Shown: positions 46,181 to 56,732 of the stretch, piece after piece
Position numbering within the stretch: the stretch's first letter is position 1
Layout of the letters: the number at the start of each line of letters is the position of its first letter
Assembly (NCBI RefSeq): GCF_041296265.1
Contig: NC_091689.1
Coordinates: forward strand, 6,548,001-6,612,000
Reading direction: 5' to 3'
Source: Equus caballus
Lineage: Eukaryota > Chordata > Mammalia > Perissodactyla > Equidae
DNA: 64,000 bases
Translations under genes and position numbers: made by a program
Notes under the pieces: model-generated
The model's input: only the letters and a program-made list of their open reading frames with translations
Database searches by the model: none
What the model was told of the DNA's origin: nothing

Positions 46181-46274
46181 AGCCACCAGAGTGCAGCGAG
46201 GAGTGACCAGCAGCCTCCCAGGCCTGTCTCTTCTTACCTCTGTCAGATCTGCAGCAGACACAGCTGGAGTGATT

Positions 46275-46640
46275 TCCGGAGGGTCAGCTCTATGTCACGC
46301 CTCTGCTCAAACATGGATGCTGCACCCCCTGCCCGCTAAGTGAAGCCAAACCTTCTTACAAGCCAGCTGGGTTTCCTGCCAGCCCCACCTCCCCAAGCAT
46401 TCCGCTGGCCACAGCGGACTTCCCTTCCCCAACCTCACTTTCCCATTTCTGTGTCCTTGCTTTGCTGCTCCATCTGCTTGGGGTGTCTTTGTTAGTCCTG
46501 CATGTCCGTGGTAGAATTCCAAGGTTCAATTTCAATTCTGATTCATCATGAAACCCCCATCACCTCTACATCTAAATATTCCTCCTCCTCACAGCTTCTG
46601 CCAACCAGTTATCTGTTCACCTTACCAAACTCCCCCCGGG
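46275..46640 (+). mobile_element. L2-like LINE remnant
   Basis: tatgtcacgcctctgctcaa, ccttgctttgctgctccatc, tgcttggggtgtctttgtta and catgaaacccccatcacctc follow L2 loosely. About 1 kb upstream of the IGFBP2 promoter island. Confidence 0.5.
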
Positions 46641-47459
46641 GAACACTGCTGGTTCCCCATGGTCAGGAACTTGCCTTCCTGGGATATCCAGCTCACCTCC
46701 AGGGCCAGGTGGCCACTGTTGAGTTGAATCCAATGGCTCTGAGTGCCAGAGTTAGAAAGAGCTGCCCTGGAAGGCCCTAGTTGGGGAAGGGTGGCATGGA
46801 GGTATCAAGAATCAAATCTGGGCTACAGGCAGCTTAACCGCCCATCCTCCGGCAAGAGAATCTCCCTGACAAGGGCCATTGTTAGGGTCACAGCTCATGG
46901 ACATGGGTGATAATTAAGGCAGGGTCCAGCCTGCAATGCTGGGGGTTGGGGTCAGCTTGGATAGATGACTCAGTAAATCAAACAGAACCACGAAGGGATG
47001 CCATCTTTGTCCATCTGAGAGCTATAATCTACCTTATTCCAGGACATTCTCTCACACCTGGACGGTGATCTGATCTCTCCAAGACCCCTGAAGCAGGGTG
47101 TTCTGGGACCCCTTCTGCAGCATCTGTGGAGAGGGACCCAGATCTCTAAGGGATGGCTTTTGGGGGGAGGGGACAGAGCAGGCGGAGAGGAGGGGAGCAC
47201 GTTTCTTAGTATCCAGAAATTGCGTTTCTGGTACTAACACGTTCCCAGATGCTCTGGGGGTTGGAAGACTGCAGCGGTCACTAAGAGGGGCTCTTTGGGG
47301 CTAGGCTGGAACAGGGGATGTGAACCTCCTCCGGACTCACTGACGGCAAAGTCATTGCCCCCAGTAACAAGTCAGCGGTGGGTGAAAACCCCAGGATGGA
47401 GGGAGCTGGTGGGAGCGGACTGAAATCTACTTGAAGGTCACGACGATGCTTTCTGTCCT

Positions 47460-47931
47460 TTGCATTCCCCCAGCGCTTAGCCCGGTGCCGGCCACGTGGG
47501 AAGCGCGCAAACCAAGTCCTTCCGAAAGGAACTGAAACTGGGAGACAAAAGCACCCCCTCTCCTCCACTCCGGCGCCCGTCCTACCTAAGCCCCCAAGTT
47601 ATTCTTATTCTCCGGGAGTCAGGGAGCCCGGGGTAGGTGGGTGGGGCGGGACAGAGGCCAGCGGCAGTAGCCTACCCACCGCGCAGCGAACCCAGCGGGG
47701 GTGGGCGAGTGGGCGTGCGCGCACTCACAGGCCGGCGCGCGGGAGTGTCGGGGGAAGGGGGTGGTCTCCAAAAGGGGGAGGGGAGAAGGCAGGGGGCGGG
47801 GAGAAGCAGGGCCCTTTAGGACCCGGCAGCCGCGGCCGGCGAGGAGAAAGAAGCGAGGAGGCGGCTCCCGCGCTCGCAGGGCCGTGCCACCTGCCCGCTC
47901 GCTCGCCGCCGTCGCGCTCCCCGCCGCCAAC
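47460..47931 (+). promoter_or_regulatory. IGFBP2 proximal promoter, TATA-less, in CpG island
   Basis: CpG-dense sequence runs from about 47460 into exon 1. GC boxes (Sp1/KLF type) are at 47643-47650 (GGGGCGGG) and 47792-47801 (GGGGGCGGGG), with related GGGCG motifs at 47701-47720. A CACGTG E-box, which also holds the hypoxia core ACGTG, is at 47493-47498. An interferon-response-like GGAACTGAAACT is near 47528. No TATA box is seen. IGFBP2 promoters are known to be TATA-less and Sp1-driven, and the gene is a reported HIF-1 target; which of these sites works here is inference. Confidence 0.8.
47835..47931 (+). other. IGFBP2: IGFBP2 5' untranslated region (start approximate)
   Basis: The purine-rich GAGGAGAAAGAAGCGAGGAG stretch, followed by ggcggctcccgcgctcgcag and pyrimidine-rich sequence up to the ATG, resembles the start of human IGFBP2 mRNA as I remember it. 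There is no TATA box or clear initiator, so transcription probably starts at several sites around 47810-47840. No ATG lies between this region and the coding start. Confidence 0.6.
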
Positions 47932-48373
47932 ATGCTGCCGAGACCGGGCGGCTCCGCGCTGCCGCTGCTCCTGCCTCCGCCGCCGCTGCTGCTGCTGCTG
48001 CTGCTGGGCGCGGGCGGCGGTGGCCGCGGGGCGCGCGCCGAGGTTCTGTTCCGCTGCCCGCCCTGCACGCCCGAGCGCCTCGCCGCCTGCGGCCCCCCGC
48101 CCGCCGCGCCGCCCGCCACCGAGTCCGGGGCGGCCGGCGACGCCCGCGCGCCCTGCGCCGAGCTGGTCCGGGAGCCGGGCTGCGGCTGCTGCTCCGTGTG
48201 CGCCCGGCTGGAGGGCGAGGCGTGCGGCGTCTACACCCCGCGCTGCGCCCAGGGGCTGCGCTGCTACCCCCACCCGGGCTCCGAGCTGCCCCTGCAGGCG
48301 CTGGTCCTGGGCGAGGGCACTTGCGAAAAGCGCCGCGACGCCGACTACGGCGCCAGCCCCGAGCAGGTTGCAG
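47932..48373 (+). CDS. IGFBP2: IGFBP2 exon 1 coding part (N-terminal 147 codons plus one base)
   Basis: IGFBP2 is a secreted protein that binds IGF-I and IGF-II in blood and tissue fluid and controls their access to the IGF1 receptor. The sequence shows a Leu/Pro-rich signal peptide (about residues 1-36, with seven consecutive leucines at 19-25, probably cut before Glu37) and then the complete IGF-binding domain. That domain has 12 cysteines at 42, 45, 53, 75, 84, 86, 87, 90, 98, 105, 111 and 131. The family signature GCGCCxxC is at 83-90. Conserved blocks such as [20 protein letters not shown] and SELPLQALV match human IGFBP2 as I recall it. The start is the ATG in a good context (A at -3) that lines up with the human start. 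Exon 1 ends in phase 1 at GCA-G before gtaacg, as in the human gene. The linker, the RGD motif and the C-terminal thyroglobulin type-1 domain are encoded by exons beyond the window. The frame stays open upstream to 47701 and into the intron to 48573, which is expected in such GC-rich DNA. Confidence 0.97.
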
Positions 48374-48818
48374 GTAACGCGGCTGGGACGGCGAGTTCGG
48401 AGAAACTTGGAGGGCGGCGGGGCAGCCTGGCTGGCGGCCGTTCTGTAGGGAAGGAGTGTGCGGCGGGATCTCGGAGGCCGTTTGAGCGGAGGGAGAGCCG
48501 AGTCCTGGACCAGCTGTGGGGATTACTGGAGGGGGACCCGAAAGTCAGGCCCCGGGAGCGGACCTGGAGTTAGAACGTGCGCGAGAGCCCTGGCTACTCA
48601 TTTGGTGGCGAAAATTAGGGAGAGGAAGGCATCTCTGTTACCACAGTCTTCCCTCCCCGGGTGGAATGTACCCTGACTTCTATTTTGGAGGGGAGATTTA
48701 CTGGGGAGGTTGTTGGTCAGATCTGTAGGACTGGGAGCTTGAGACTGATCTGGGCGCAACTCGAGCCGGTGACCGCCGACCGAAGGTTCCTGGAAAGGTC
48801 CTGGTGGAGGACGCTGCC

Positions 48819-48870
48819 GGGGGGGGGGGGGGGGGGGGGGGGGGGCGGGGAGGGGGACGGGGGGGGGCGG
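48819..48870 (+). repeat. Long G tract and G-rich cluster just inside intron 1
   Basis: An uninterrupted run of 27 G spans 48819-48845. It is followed by further G runs of four, five and nine, separated by one or two bases. The cluster lies 446 bases after the exon 1 donor on the transcribed-strand partner, so the nascent RNA would also be G-rich. It can form quadruplex structures, and its length in the assembly is probably uncertain. Confidence 0.95.
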
Positions 48871-49134
48871 GTGGCGGAGGCTGGCGGTGCCGATGACACC
48901 AGGGACCTCTAGTGAGAGAGGGGCGCCAGCACGTTGAGGGACCTTCTTCCTGGGATTGTGAGGTGGGAAGAAAGGACTTGGTGCTTTGTAGGGTGGGTTG
49001 CTTAAGAGAAAAATGAAAACGAACGCTGCTATATTGCATAGAGAACGAAGAAGGGTTTTGCCTCTGTGTTGGGTGAACAATAAAAGAGGGACCTTCCGGA
49101 GGCCAGGAAGAGACCCCAGCAGTTGAGTCCATGT

Positions 49135-49260
49135 AACTTGAGCCGGGCGGCCGGCCGGGGTCCCGGGGCGGGGGCAGCAGCCGCCCAGTTCAGCATCTGG
49201 GCCCCGGGGGAGGGCAGGCGGATCCCGGGTCGTGGGCGCGAGTCCTCTTACTGGAGCGAG
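49135..49260. other. GC-rich, CpG-containing patch in intron 1
   Basis: A short block with CCGGGCGGCCGGCCGGGG-type sequence and several CpGs, about 760 bases after exon 1. It may be an outlier of the promoter island. No motif arrangement or exon is evident. Confidence 0.5.
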
Positions 49261-49622
49261 GTGTTAGCCCCCCGTCCTAATTTTAGGGACCTCTTCCTAT
49301 GCGATAGAATGGGGGCCCCGAGGTTCTTTGTAAAGGGCCCTCCCCCCAAAGTTTTGAGAGGGACACGACCAGGCTATAAGGATCTCACTTTTATTATTTT
49401 ATTTTATTTTATTGTTTTTAAGTTACGAAAGCCTCCTGCCCCCGTGGTCTGGAGGAAGCCGTAATTATTTTCTTTTCTCTTGGTGACGGTGGGGAAATGT
49501 GTCCACTGCCTGCCGCTGTTGTTTAAAAAGCAAGCGAGTCTAAGTTTCTCGAACTTAAAAAAAAAAAAAGTGAAAACATTCTTGCTTGCTTCTCAGCTTC
49601 TTCCATCGTTCTACAAACCGCT

Positions 49623-49652
49623 CCCCCCCCCCCCCGCCCCCGCCCCCGCCCC
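49623..49652. repeat. Poly-C and (CCCCCG)n tract
   Basis: Thirteen C at 49623-49635 are followed by three G-separated blocks of four to five C. The opposite strand has four or more G runs, so this is a second quadruplex/i-motif candidate in early intron 1. Confidence 0.9.
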
Positions 49653-51224
49653 AGCCTGCTATTGTGTTTTTCACTGTTCTCCTTGAGAATGGAATTAGGG
49701 GTCAGAGTTGAAATCTTTCTTCTATGTCTCTGGCACATTTTGACCTTGAGTGCAGAGCAAGTTGGGGCTTCCTGGGAGCCGAACCCCCCAGAAAACCTCG
49801 GGCTTGCTTCCCTCCCCAGCCTGCCTCGAAGTGAACCCCCGCTTCTCTTAGAAAGTAATACTAGAAGGAACAGACTCGGCAAAGGTCCTTTCGCGGTGGG
49901 GGCCGGTCCCCCAGGCCTGCGTTCCTCCCCCATCTCTCTTCGCACCCCGTGGTCCACCAGGGAGGGCCTGTGGTTTCTGAGCTGAACTCTGACAAACTAA
50001 ACATCTTCCTCAGCAGGGTGAATTTTTCAAAATGCCTCCAAGTTCATAGGATCGTTTGGATTTTGACTGTTTTGGTAAAGTGCGTGGCTCATGTCCTTGC
50101 TAAACGTTTGAGGATTTTTTTCCCTCTTCTTTCCTCTGCCTCTCAGGCTGAACACGGACTCTCCTGCTTCCCAGACCCAGAAGCAAGTTCGGGTCTTGGG
50201 AAGGGAGCCGATGGGGGAGATTCTCCCCATTCACTCCACCCTCCCTGGAGCCTCAAGGGGGGTGTTGTCAGGGGCGCCCGGGGACAATGGCGTGAGTTCA
50301 TGGGAAGAATGTCGCTCTGGATTTTCTGCCTGGTTATGGGACTCCTCTCGGCCAGCTCGCCCCAGCTGCCTCCTCAGCCTTTTCCTCCCCATGCCCAGAC
50401 AGACGCCTTCCGCATTTTTCTCTCGTGCTCCAGGCTGGGAAGAGGGGACACCAAGGTGTGTGTGGGGGGGTTGGAAGCTGAGGGGCACCCTGGAAAGAAG
50501 TGACCCAGAGCAGGGTGTCTGAGGCGAGAGCAGGGCTGAGGAGAGGGGGCACAGCAGGAGCCTGGGCTTGCAGGGCTGCAGGGAAGAGAGGGGGCAAGAT
50601 TTGAGGCCTCGGTGCAGGAGAGGGTCTTGGGCTGCCGCTGGGATGGCGGCGCTGCATGGAGAGTGCTGGAGTCCCAGCTGGGTGGGGGGTGCCGACTGAA
50701 CACAGCCCGGATGAGACCTTAGCCCTGAATGCTGCCGCCTCCTACGCTGGCTCTCTCATCCCTTCTTCTCCCCCATCTGAAGAATGAGCCCCCCCCCCTC
50801 CCCCATATCCCAGCCTGCATTCCTCTTTGAGCAGGTTGCCTTTGAGAATTTTAAGCATACCCTCTTATTTCAAGGCAGCAAACCCCAGCAGTTCCGGCTT
50901 TGCTCTTAGCTCTTTTGTCTTTGTTCCCAGGACTCAGGGGCTGGTTGCTGGCTTCCTGGGGATGGCTGAGATGCAGGGGGTGGGGGTGGGCACATCAGCG
51001 GGTGTTGAGCCCGCATCCCATGGGGGTGATGGGCTGGGAGTTACTGGCTGGTTCCAAGAAACCCAGAAGTCAGACGGGGGCGGGGGGGGGGGTGGTTGGA
51101 GTGGGTGGGCCTGGGGGAAAAAAAATGGCAGGGGGACCCTAAGCTCAGCCTGGTCTGGTCTTGAAAAGTGCGAGGGTGTGTTTGGTGGTGGAGGGGACAA
51201 AAGTGCCTAGAAATGCCGGGGAGG

Positions 51225-51600
51225 AAGAGGAAGCGGGCTTGGGCCCGGCCGGGCCCTTTCAGAATTCAGGGCCTGGGCCGGCTGGACGGGCTCGCTCAGC
51301 ATCCCCCTGCCGCCTCCGCCGCGCACAATGCCCGGGATTATGCCGAGGGGCGGAGCCGCCGCGCAGAGAAAGGTGCTCTGGAAACGCGCGGTCGTTCCGA
51401 GCCCGGCGGCGGCGGCGGCGGCCTGGGGAGGCCCCGCGTCTGCAGTTGCTGCGGGAGCGGGAGCGGGAGCGGGCCCGGGCGGGGGCGGGGGCCAGCGCTG
51501 ATTTACTGTGGCTCAGCGCAGCCTCAAAAAAGGGGAGAGAGGCAACGCGACTTCTGGCTCGCGGCGCTGCTTTGCATCTTGTTTTGCATAAATTTGCATA
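51225..51600. promoter_or_regulatory. Second CpG island with GC boxes and octamer-like cluster, intron 1
   Basis: GC-rich and CpG-rich sequence with GGGGCGGAG near 51350, a CGG run near 51408-51421, a GGGAGC tandem near 51450-51472 and GGGGGCGGGG near 51481-51490. An inverted repeat GCGCTGA / TCAGCGC (51495-51501 and 51513-51519) follows. Then come three TTTGCAT motifs at 51571, 51583 and 51593; the last is a perfect octamer ATTTGCAT (51592-51599). It could be an alternative promoter or an intronic enhancer. No exon with a clear donor was assigned. Confidence 0.6.
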
Positions 51601-52234
51601 CCGAGTTCAAAGTCGTAAAATAGACTCCGGGAATGAGTGGGACCCTCTGTCGCTGATTGCTAGCACCCCTGCCTGCCACCCTCCTCGCCTCTTCTGGACG
51701 GAACACCCAGAGCCTGCGCTGCTAAGCTGCTGCTCCTGAGTCACCGCGGGCGTTGGAAGGAGATGGGGGAGCCGAGGGCCACGCGGGAGCAGCAGGGCGT
51801 GGCTCTGCTCTCTGGCCTCGAACCAGCAGAGCCGGCGGTGTGTGGAGGCTGGGGTTTGAGGAGGTTCCAGAATCAGGGGCTTTGCCTGCAGTCTCCTTCC
51901 CCAATTGCCATTTATGTCCAAAGTGTTCCCCCAGAGCGTCCCCTTTGTATGGTAATGATGACCCCATCCATTCCTTTGACAAGACATTTGAGGAAATAAT
52001 CCTATATAACCATGTCAAAAGATCTTACAAAAACAGAAACAGGGCTGAGGAATTTCTGAATTAGACTAGGTGGTGGACTCTGGGGGGAAAGAAGAACCCA
52101 TCTGTTGTGATCGTGAGGGTCTGTCTGTGTAGTGGTTCTCGACCAAATTGGACTGTTGAGTTTCCTGACAGGCAAAGGGAGAAGGGAGTCTTAGATGGTT
52201 CTCACTTTTGGCTTACTTCAGCAGTGAGCCTTAC
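51601..52234. other. Intron 1: nothing recognised
   Basis: Unique-looking intronic sequence after the second CpG island. 48871-51224 (outside the GC-rich patch and C tract) is likewise without a named repeat. Confidence 0.55.
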
Positions 52235-52439
52235 TTTTTTTTTATTTTTTTTTGGTGAGGAAGGTTGGTCCTGAGCTAACATCCATTGCCAGTCTTCCTC
52301 CATGTTGTATTATTTTGTATGTGGGACACTGCCACAGCATGGCTTGATGAGTGGTGTGTAGGTTCAGACCTGGGATCCAAACCCTGGGCCACTGAAGCAG
52401 AGTGTGCGAACTTAACAGTACACAACTGGGCCAGTCCCC
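52235..52439 (-). mobile_element. ERE SINE, diverged, in intron 1
   Basis: A T run, then gtgaggaaggttggtcctga and gctaacatcc, and an inverted head ctgggccagtccc at the right edge. No clear target duplication was found, and the body has lost several typical positions, so it is an older copy. Confidence 0.88.
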
Positions 52440-55400
52440 TAAAATAATTTTTTGGGGCAAGTTACTCCTTTGGGTTAGGGGACTCCATGGAAATTAGTTC
52501 AATAAAAATGTCTGTGGGATGTCTGAGGCGGAGTGTGGTCCATCACCCATCGTGGAGCATTTGAGGGCTTGCTTTGAGAGAAGCCCTGCTCTGGCCCAGC
52601 TGTCGGGTTGGCCTCTACCTGGTTCTCAGGTTAGCTGTTCTCCAACGTGGAGAACGGGACGTGCAATTGCTATGTTTGATGTGAGGGACTTCTGAAAATT
52701 CCTGGTTCTGATGGGATGCAGAACAGGAGTGCAGTACGGAGGGTGGGGGGCACTAGGGGGCTGCTGAGGGGTGTGAGGGAGGAGCAGAGGGTCCACACGC
52801 TGTACCCACACTTGCTCTTGTTAGCTCTCCTCTCACGCTACAACACTGTACCCAAACAAATCATTATTGTTTTTAAAGAGAGTCCCTCTGCAGGGACGGC
52901 ATTTAGTTTGTCCCTCTCTCCCCTGTGCTCCCTGCGCCCTGTGTCGCCAGCCCCCCACTTTCTCCACCCTGTCTTCCCAACCTGTCTGACCGGCCTCGCT
53001 CCCACGCCTCCCCCACTGTGGCCCCGTCTAGGACACCTGGCTGGACGCGAAGCAGGTGGGCAGGGCTTGAGGAAATGGCCTGGGAATGGATGGCCCCAGC
53101 CTTCCCCGAGTCCAGTTAGAGGGGGATCACGTAAGTGACTGGAGACCGGAGTGTTTGAGGCAGGAATGATTCTTCCATGAGGAGGGCAGGGCCGGGGCCG
53201 GCTCGGGTAGGGAGGTGGCCATAGACCCCTCAGGGGATTCGTACTGAGGCTGCTTCTGCTGAAACGAGGCAGAGAAGAGTGAGGTTCTACTTTTAAGTCA
53301 CCAGTGATCTGGCTGGCAGATGTTCCAGGCCCATCGCTCCTCCTTGCCATCTCTGACCAGCGTTTGCTGAGGTGGCAGGCAGGCGCTGGGAGCTCGAGCG
53401 TCCTGCGTCTGTCTGTTCCTGTTAGGAACCGACTTCTTTGCCTGCTTTGTCTCCTTGGCGGACAGCACCCTGCCAGGGGGGCTCTTCACCTCCCTTTTGC
53501 AGGTGTGGACTCTGGGGCCCCATCAAGGGGCGCCTTAGCAGGTAAGTAATGAGATGAGGGACAGACCTGGCTCCTTGGCCTCTGCATCCATCTGCCTCCG
53601 TGGGCCAAGCAAGGAAGTGGGGCTCTTGGCAGAAAAAGCCTTTGTTCCTGGATGCCTGCCATGTGCAGGTGATGGACAGGCCACAGTTCATTGCTGCCAG
53701 ATTCCGTTATTTGTATTCCCTTGACTCCTTTGATTGGCCCAAATCCTGGCGCTTGGGGACTTCAGAAATGGAAGTGGCCAGTGTGCAGAGTCAGGAGAGA
53801 CAAGAGGGCCCCGGGGTGCCTCTGGAGAGGAGAGCTGGTGGGCAGCAGATGGTGGTGGAGACAGCCTGGCCTTTGCTGTCAGATTGACCTGGGTTCCAGC
53901 GCAGACCTGTCTCCGAGAACCTGGGTGATGAGGAGCGAGGGCCTTTCCTGTTGGTGAAGTGGTGAAATTGTACCTCTTAAATGGGCTGCATGAGACGGCA
54001 GCTCTGGAAATGGAGGTGGAAAGTGCCTGGGACTAGCAGGTCCTCATACACATTGGCCGCCTCCATCGTGATGAGCGCCATCTCCTCTGACGCTTAGTTA
54101 GCTGGCCTTTAAAGCCAAGGCCACATGGGTGCGGGCCACTCGAATGGCTGAAGGCCATCCCTCGGCAGTAAGGGGCCTCCTCCGGGTGTGAAGTTGTTTC
54201 GGTTCAAAGCCCGGTTTTTTTAGCATCTTGCTCACCTGAAGCAAGAGATGTATTCCCTCTGAGCCCCAGCTTCCTTCTCTGTGAGGCGGGCATTGATGGG
54301 ACCAGCTCCACAGGGTCGCGCCTGCGTGCCTGCGTGCGTGCGTGTATAAGATAGATAGTACTTCTCAAGCCTGAGCACTTGGGGTTTTTTGTAAGAAGTC
54401 CCTTGGTGTCCTCTCTTCACCTGTAAGATGGTGAGCTCCACGCCTCGGACCTGCTCCTGCAGACTGTAGCGAAGCCCTTTGTAGAAAGCGTGGTGAAACT
54501 CTGCTTCAGGCCTGTGTCCTAGTGCAGGCACTGACCATTCTTGGCGTGGGAGCTTCACTCTGTAGTGCCTAGACTGGGGGCAGAGGTGGCCCCAGAGTTC
54601 AGACACAGGGTACGTGCGCTGACCTGGCTGCTCCTGAGCAGGTGACACAGTCCTGAGGTCTGCCTCCGCCTGGCCAGCCAGCCTGTGGGACCCAGCCATC
54701 CCACTGCCCGTGGTCTGAGGGCTGGAGAATCCCTGAGGCCACCTCTTGGCGATGGGAGCTCCTTTCTCCATGGACGGCCCCCCAGGAAGCCTGCGGGGAC
54801 CCAGGCTCCGGAACAGGCTCACAGAGGAAGCGAGCCGGTCCTCACACACTTAGCAATACGGCGTGTGCGAGGTGGGCCCTGGCTGGGCTGCCAAAGCCAG
54901 CAAGACCCCGTGGTGCCCAGTTCCTGCTCGGAGAAAATGGGTTTTCAGATCCGTCCTGTCTGCGCTTGGAGTGCCAGAAAGTTGAACGTGATCCTGGCAA
55001 AGAAACTGGACGTTTTATCCAGAAAGTGACGTTTCCTCACTCCAGAGTTCACCTCGCTTCTAAGTGAGCGGGGGAGCAGCCTCTCACTTCCTGGGGGTTG
55101 GGGGTTCCCAGCAGGAACGCTGGGTGGGGTGTTTTCTGGGCGCTGGGGTTCTTCCTAATGTCCGATTCCGTCTGTGGTCCGGAAAGCCCTCTGAGTGGTG
55201 GCCTGTCTGGGCACAATGACATGATGACTGGGTTCTCAGGCATCTCATGGAGGTGAGGCCCCCGGAAGGTGGCTGCCAGTCTTCGGGGGGTCAGCATTGC
55301 TTGTGGTGACACCCAGGATGGTCGGGACAAAGCACAGCCTTGGCACTGGGAATCTGGGGTGGCCGGCCCCCTTAGACTCTGGGGGCCTTTGTGGTGGGGG

Positions 55401-56314
55401 TTGGGGGAGGAGAAGCCCACTTACAGATGAGGTAGCTGGTCCAGAGGCATTTGTGGCTTTCAGGTTTCAGAGTAACTCCCCCCACGCTCCCCCCACAATG
55501 GGTAGAGTGTGGGGGCTACAGGAGACTTTTTTTCTACTGGAAAACAGACCATCCTCCTATGCCCCTCCCCCTACTTGGCTGCTAACCCTCGACCCTTCTC
55601 TCCTCCTCCCCGTCCATCACTCCTGTTCCTTCACAAAGCCAGGGAAGATCTGGGCTGGCCCAGCTCCTGGGTGTCAGTCAGGACGCGGAGGGAGACCTTG
55701 CTCAGAAAGCCGGGTCCCCCGGAAAGAAGTACAGAGTCGACTGTCGTTAGGAATTGCTTCCTTTCCTCCTTTTTTTGTAGGGGGGAGGGGGCATTTGGCA
55801 GCCCTTGGGGCCCCTTCTGGCCGCCAGCCCCACATCTCTTCCTGGCTGCTGGGAGGCAGGGCAGGAGTGAAGATTGGGGAGAAGGGGGCAGGGCTGGCGG
55901 GCCTCCAGCGGCCTGGCCGGAGAACTGGCCCGCAGGCCCTGCTTCGGCTGGCCCTGGCAGAGCCTGGGGAGGTTTCTACTTAGTGGATGGGCGTGGGTGT
56001 GTCAGTCTGTGTTCATTCAAGGAACTGAGCTCTGGGAGCCAAACTCCGAGCAGGGGAGGGGCGCTGAGCCCAGGAAAGCCTTGGGGAACTAGGGAGGGGG
56101 GATGGGAGTGGGCAAGAAGAGTGTGCTCAGTGTGTCCCAGCCTGATAGCAGTTGAGATGGGGACCTCTAGCTGGAGGGATCCGAGTTGCATTGTAAAGCG
56201 TCTACCTCAGAAGAAATGGCAAAATAATGCTAGTTAAATTTGCTTTTTTTCTAGACACCACCCGCTTCTACCAAAGTGCCCATAGGTTTTCTTTTCAGCA
56301 CTGTTTCAGCCTCA
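52440..56314. other. Intron 1: no exon recognised
   Basis: GC-rich unique sequence apart from the faint MIR at 53865. Overlapping + frames of 228 and 242 codons at 55297-55983 and 55509-56237 show no domain. A short TGCG repeat is at 54322-54344. Confidence 0.55.
53865..54090 (+). mobile_element. MIR SINE, diverged
   Basis: agattgacctgggttccagc, a weak gtacctcttaaatgggctgc core and agtgcctgggactagcaggt. In intron 1. Confidence 0.55.
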
Positions 56315-56460
56315 GGATTCTTCCCCCTTGACAGATGAAGAAATCAAGGCTGCATTCAGGTCCAAATGCCAAGGCAGGCACAGACCAGAATGCCCGGAGC
56401 AGAGCAGGACGGAGTCTGGGTCTCCAGATTCTCATTGCAGGGCTCCATTCCATCAGACTC
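56315..56460 (-). mobile_element. MIR SINE fragment
   Basis: ttgacagatgaagaaatcaa, ggagcagagcaggacggagt and ctgggtctccagattctcat: inverted MIR in intron 1. Confidence 0.6.
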
Positions 56461-56732
56461 ACACATGCAAAGAAGCAGTGAATTATATACTGCTGCTTGG
56501 AAATGCTCCTTTGCCCTGGGAGGTAGTAATTAAGGCATAACTTCTCAAAAATGTTCCTTTATGCGACGCCCCAGGAAGTTTCTTTTCGGGCTATTGTCTG
56601 GACTTCTGGATGGAGGTGCCAAGTTGCCTCTGGATGGTGAAGTTGCTTTCTCAAGTGCCTGAGGCCAAGATAAAATGAAAATGGCAATTCCCCCCGCTCC
56701 CTGTGCCTGCAACTGCCTGATAACGCCGGATA

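Larger units (their letters stand above)
47460..48580. other. CpG island over IGFBP2 promoter and exon 1
   Basis: CpG dinucleotides are frequent across the promoter, all of exon 1 and the first 200 bases of intron 1, in strong contrast to the CpG-poor flanks. The open frames seen on both strands here follow from the low number of TAA/TAG/TGA triplets in GC-rich DNA. Confidence 0.85.

Noticed and set aside
1-47460. Upstream neighbour genes (RPL37A, SMARCAL1) or processed pseudogenes
   Set aside because: No frame or exon resembling them was found. In human they lie well over 100 kb from IGFBP2.
47619-48273. Minus-strand frames of 166 and 182 codons opposite IGFBP2 exon 1
   Set aside because: They are shadows of the GC-rich coding strand: Ala/Gly/Arg/Pro-rich, with no domain. 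The + strand frame matches a known protein.
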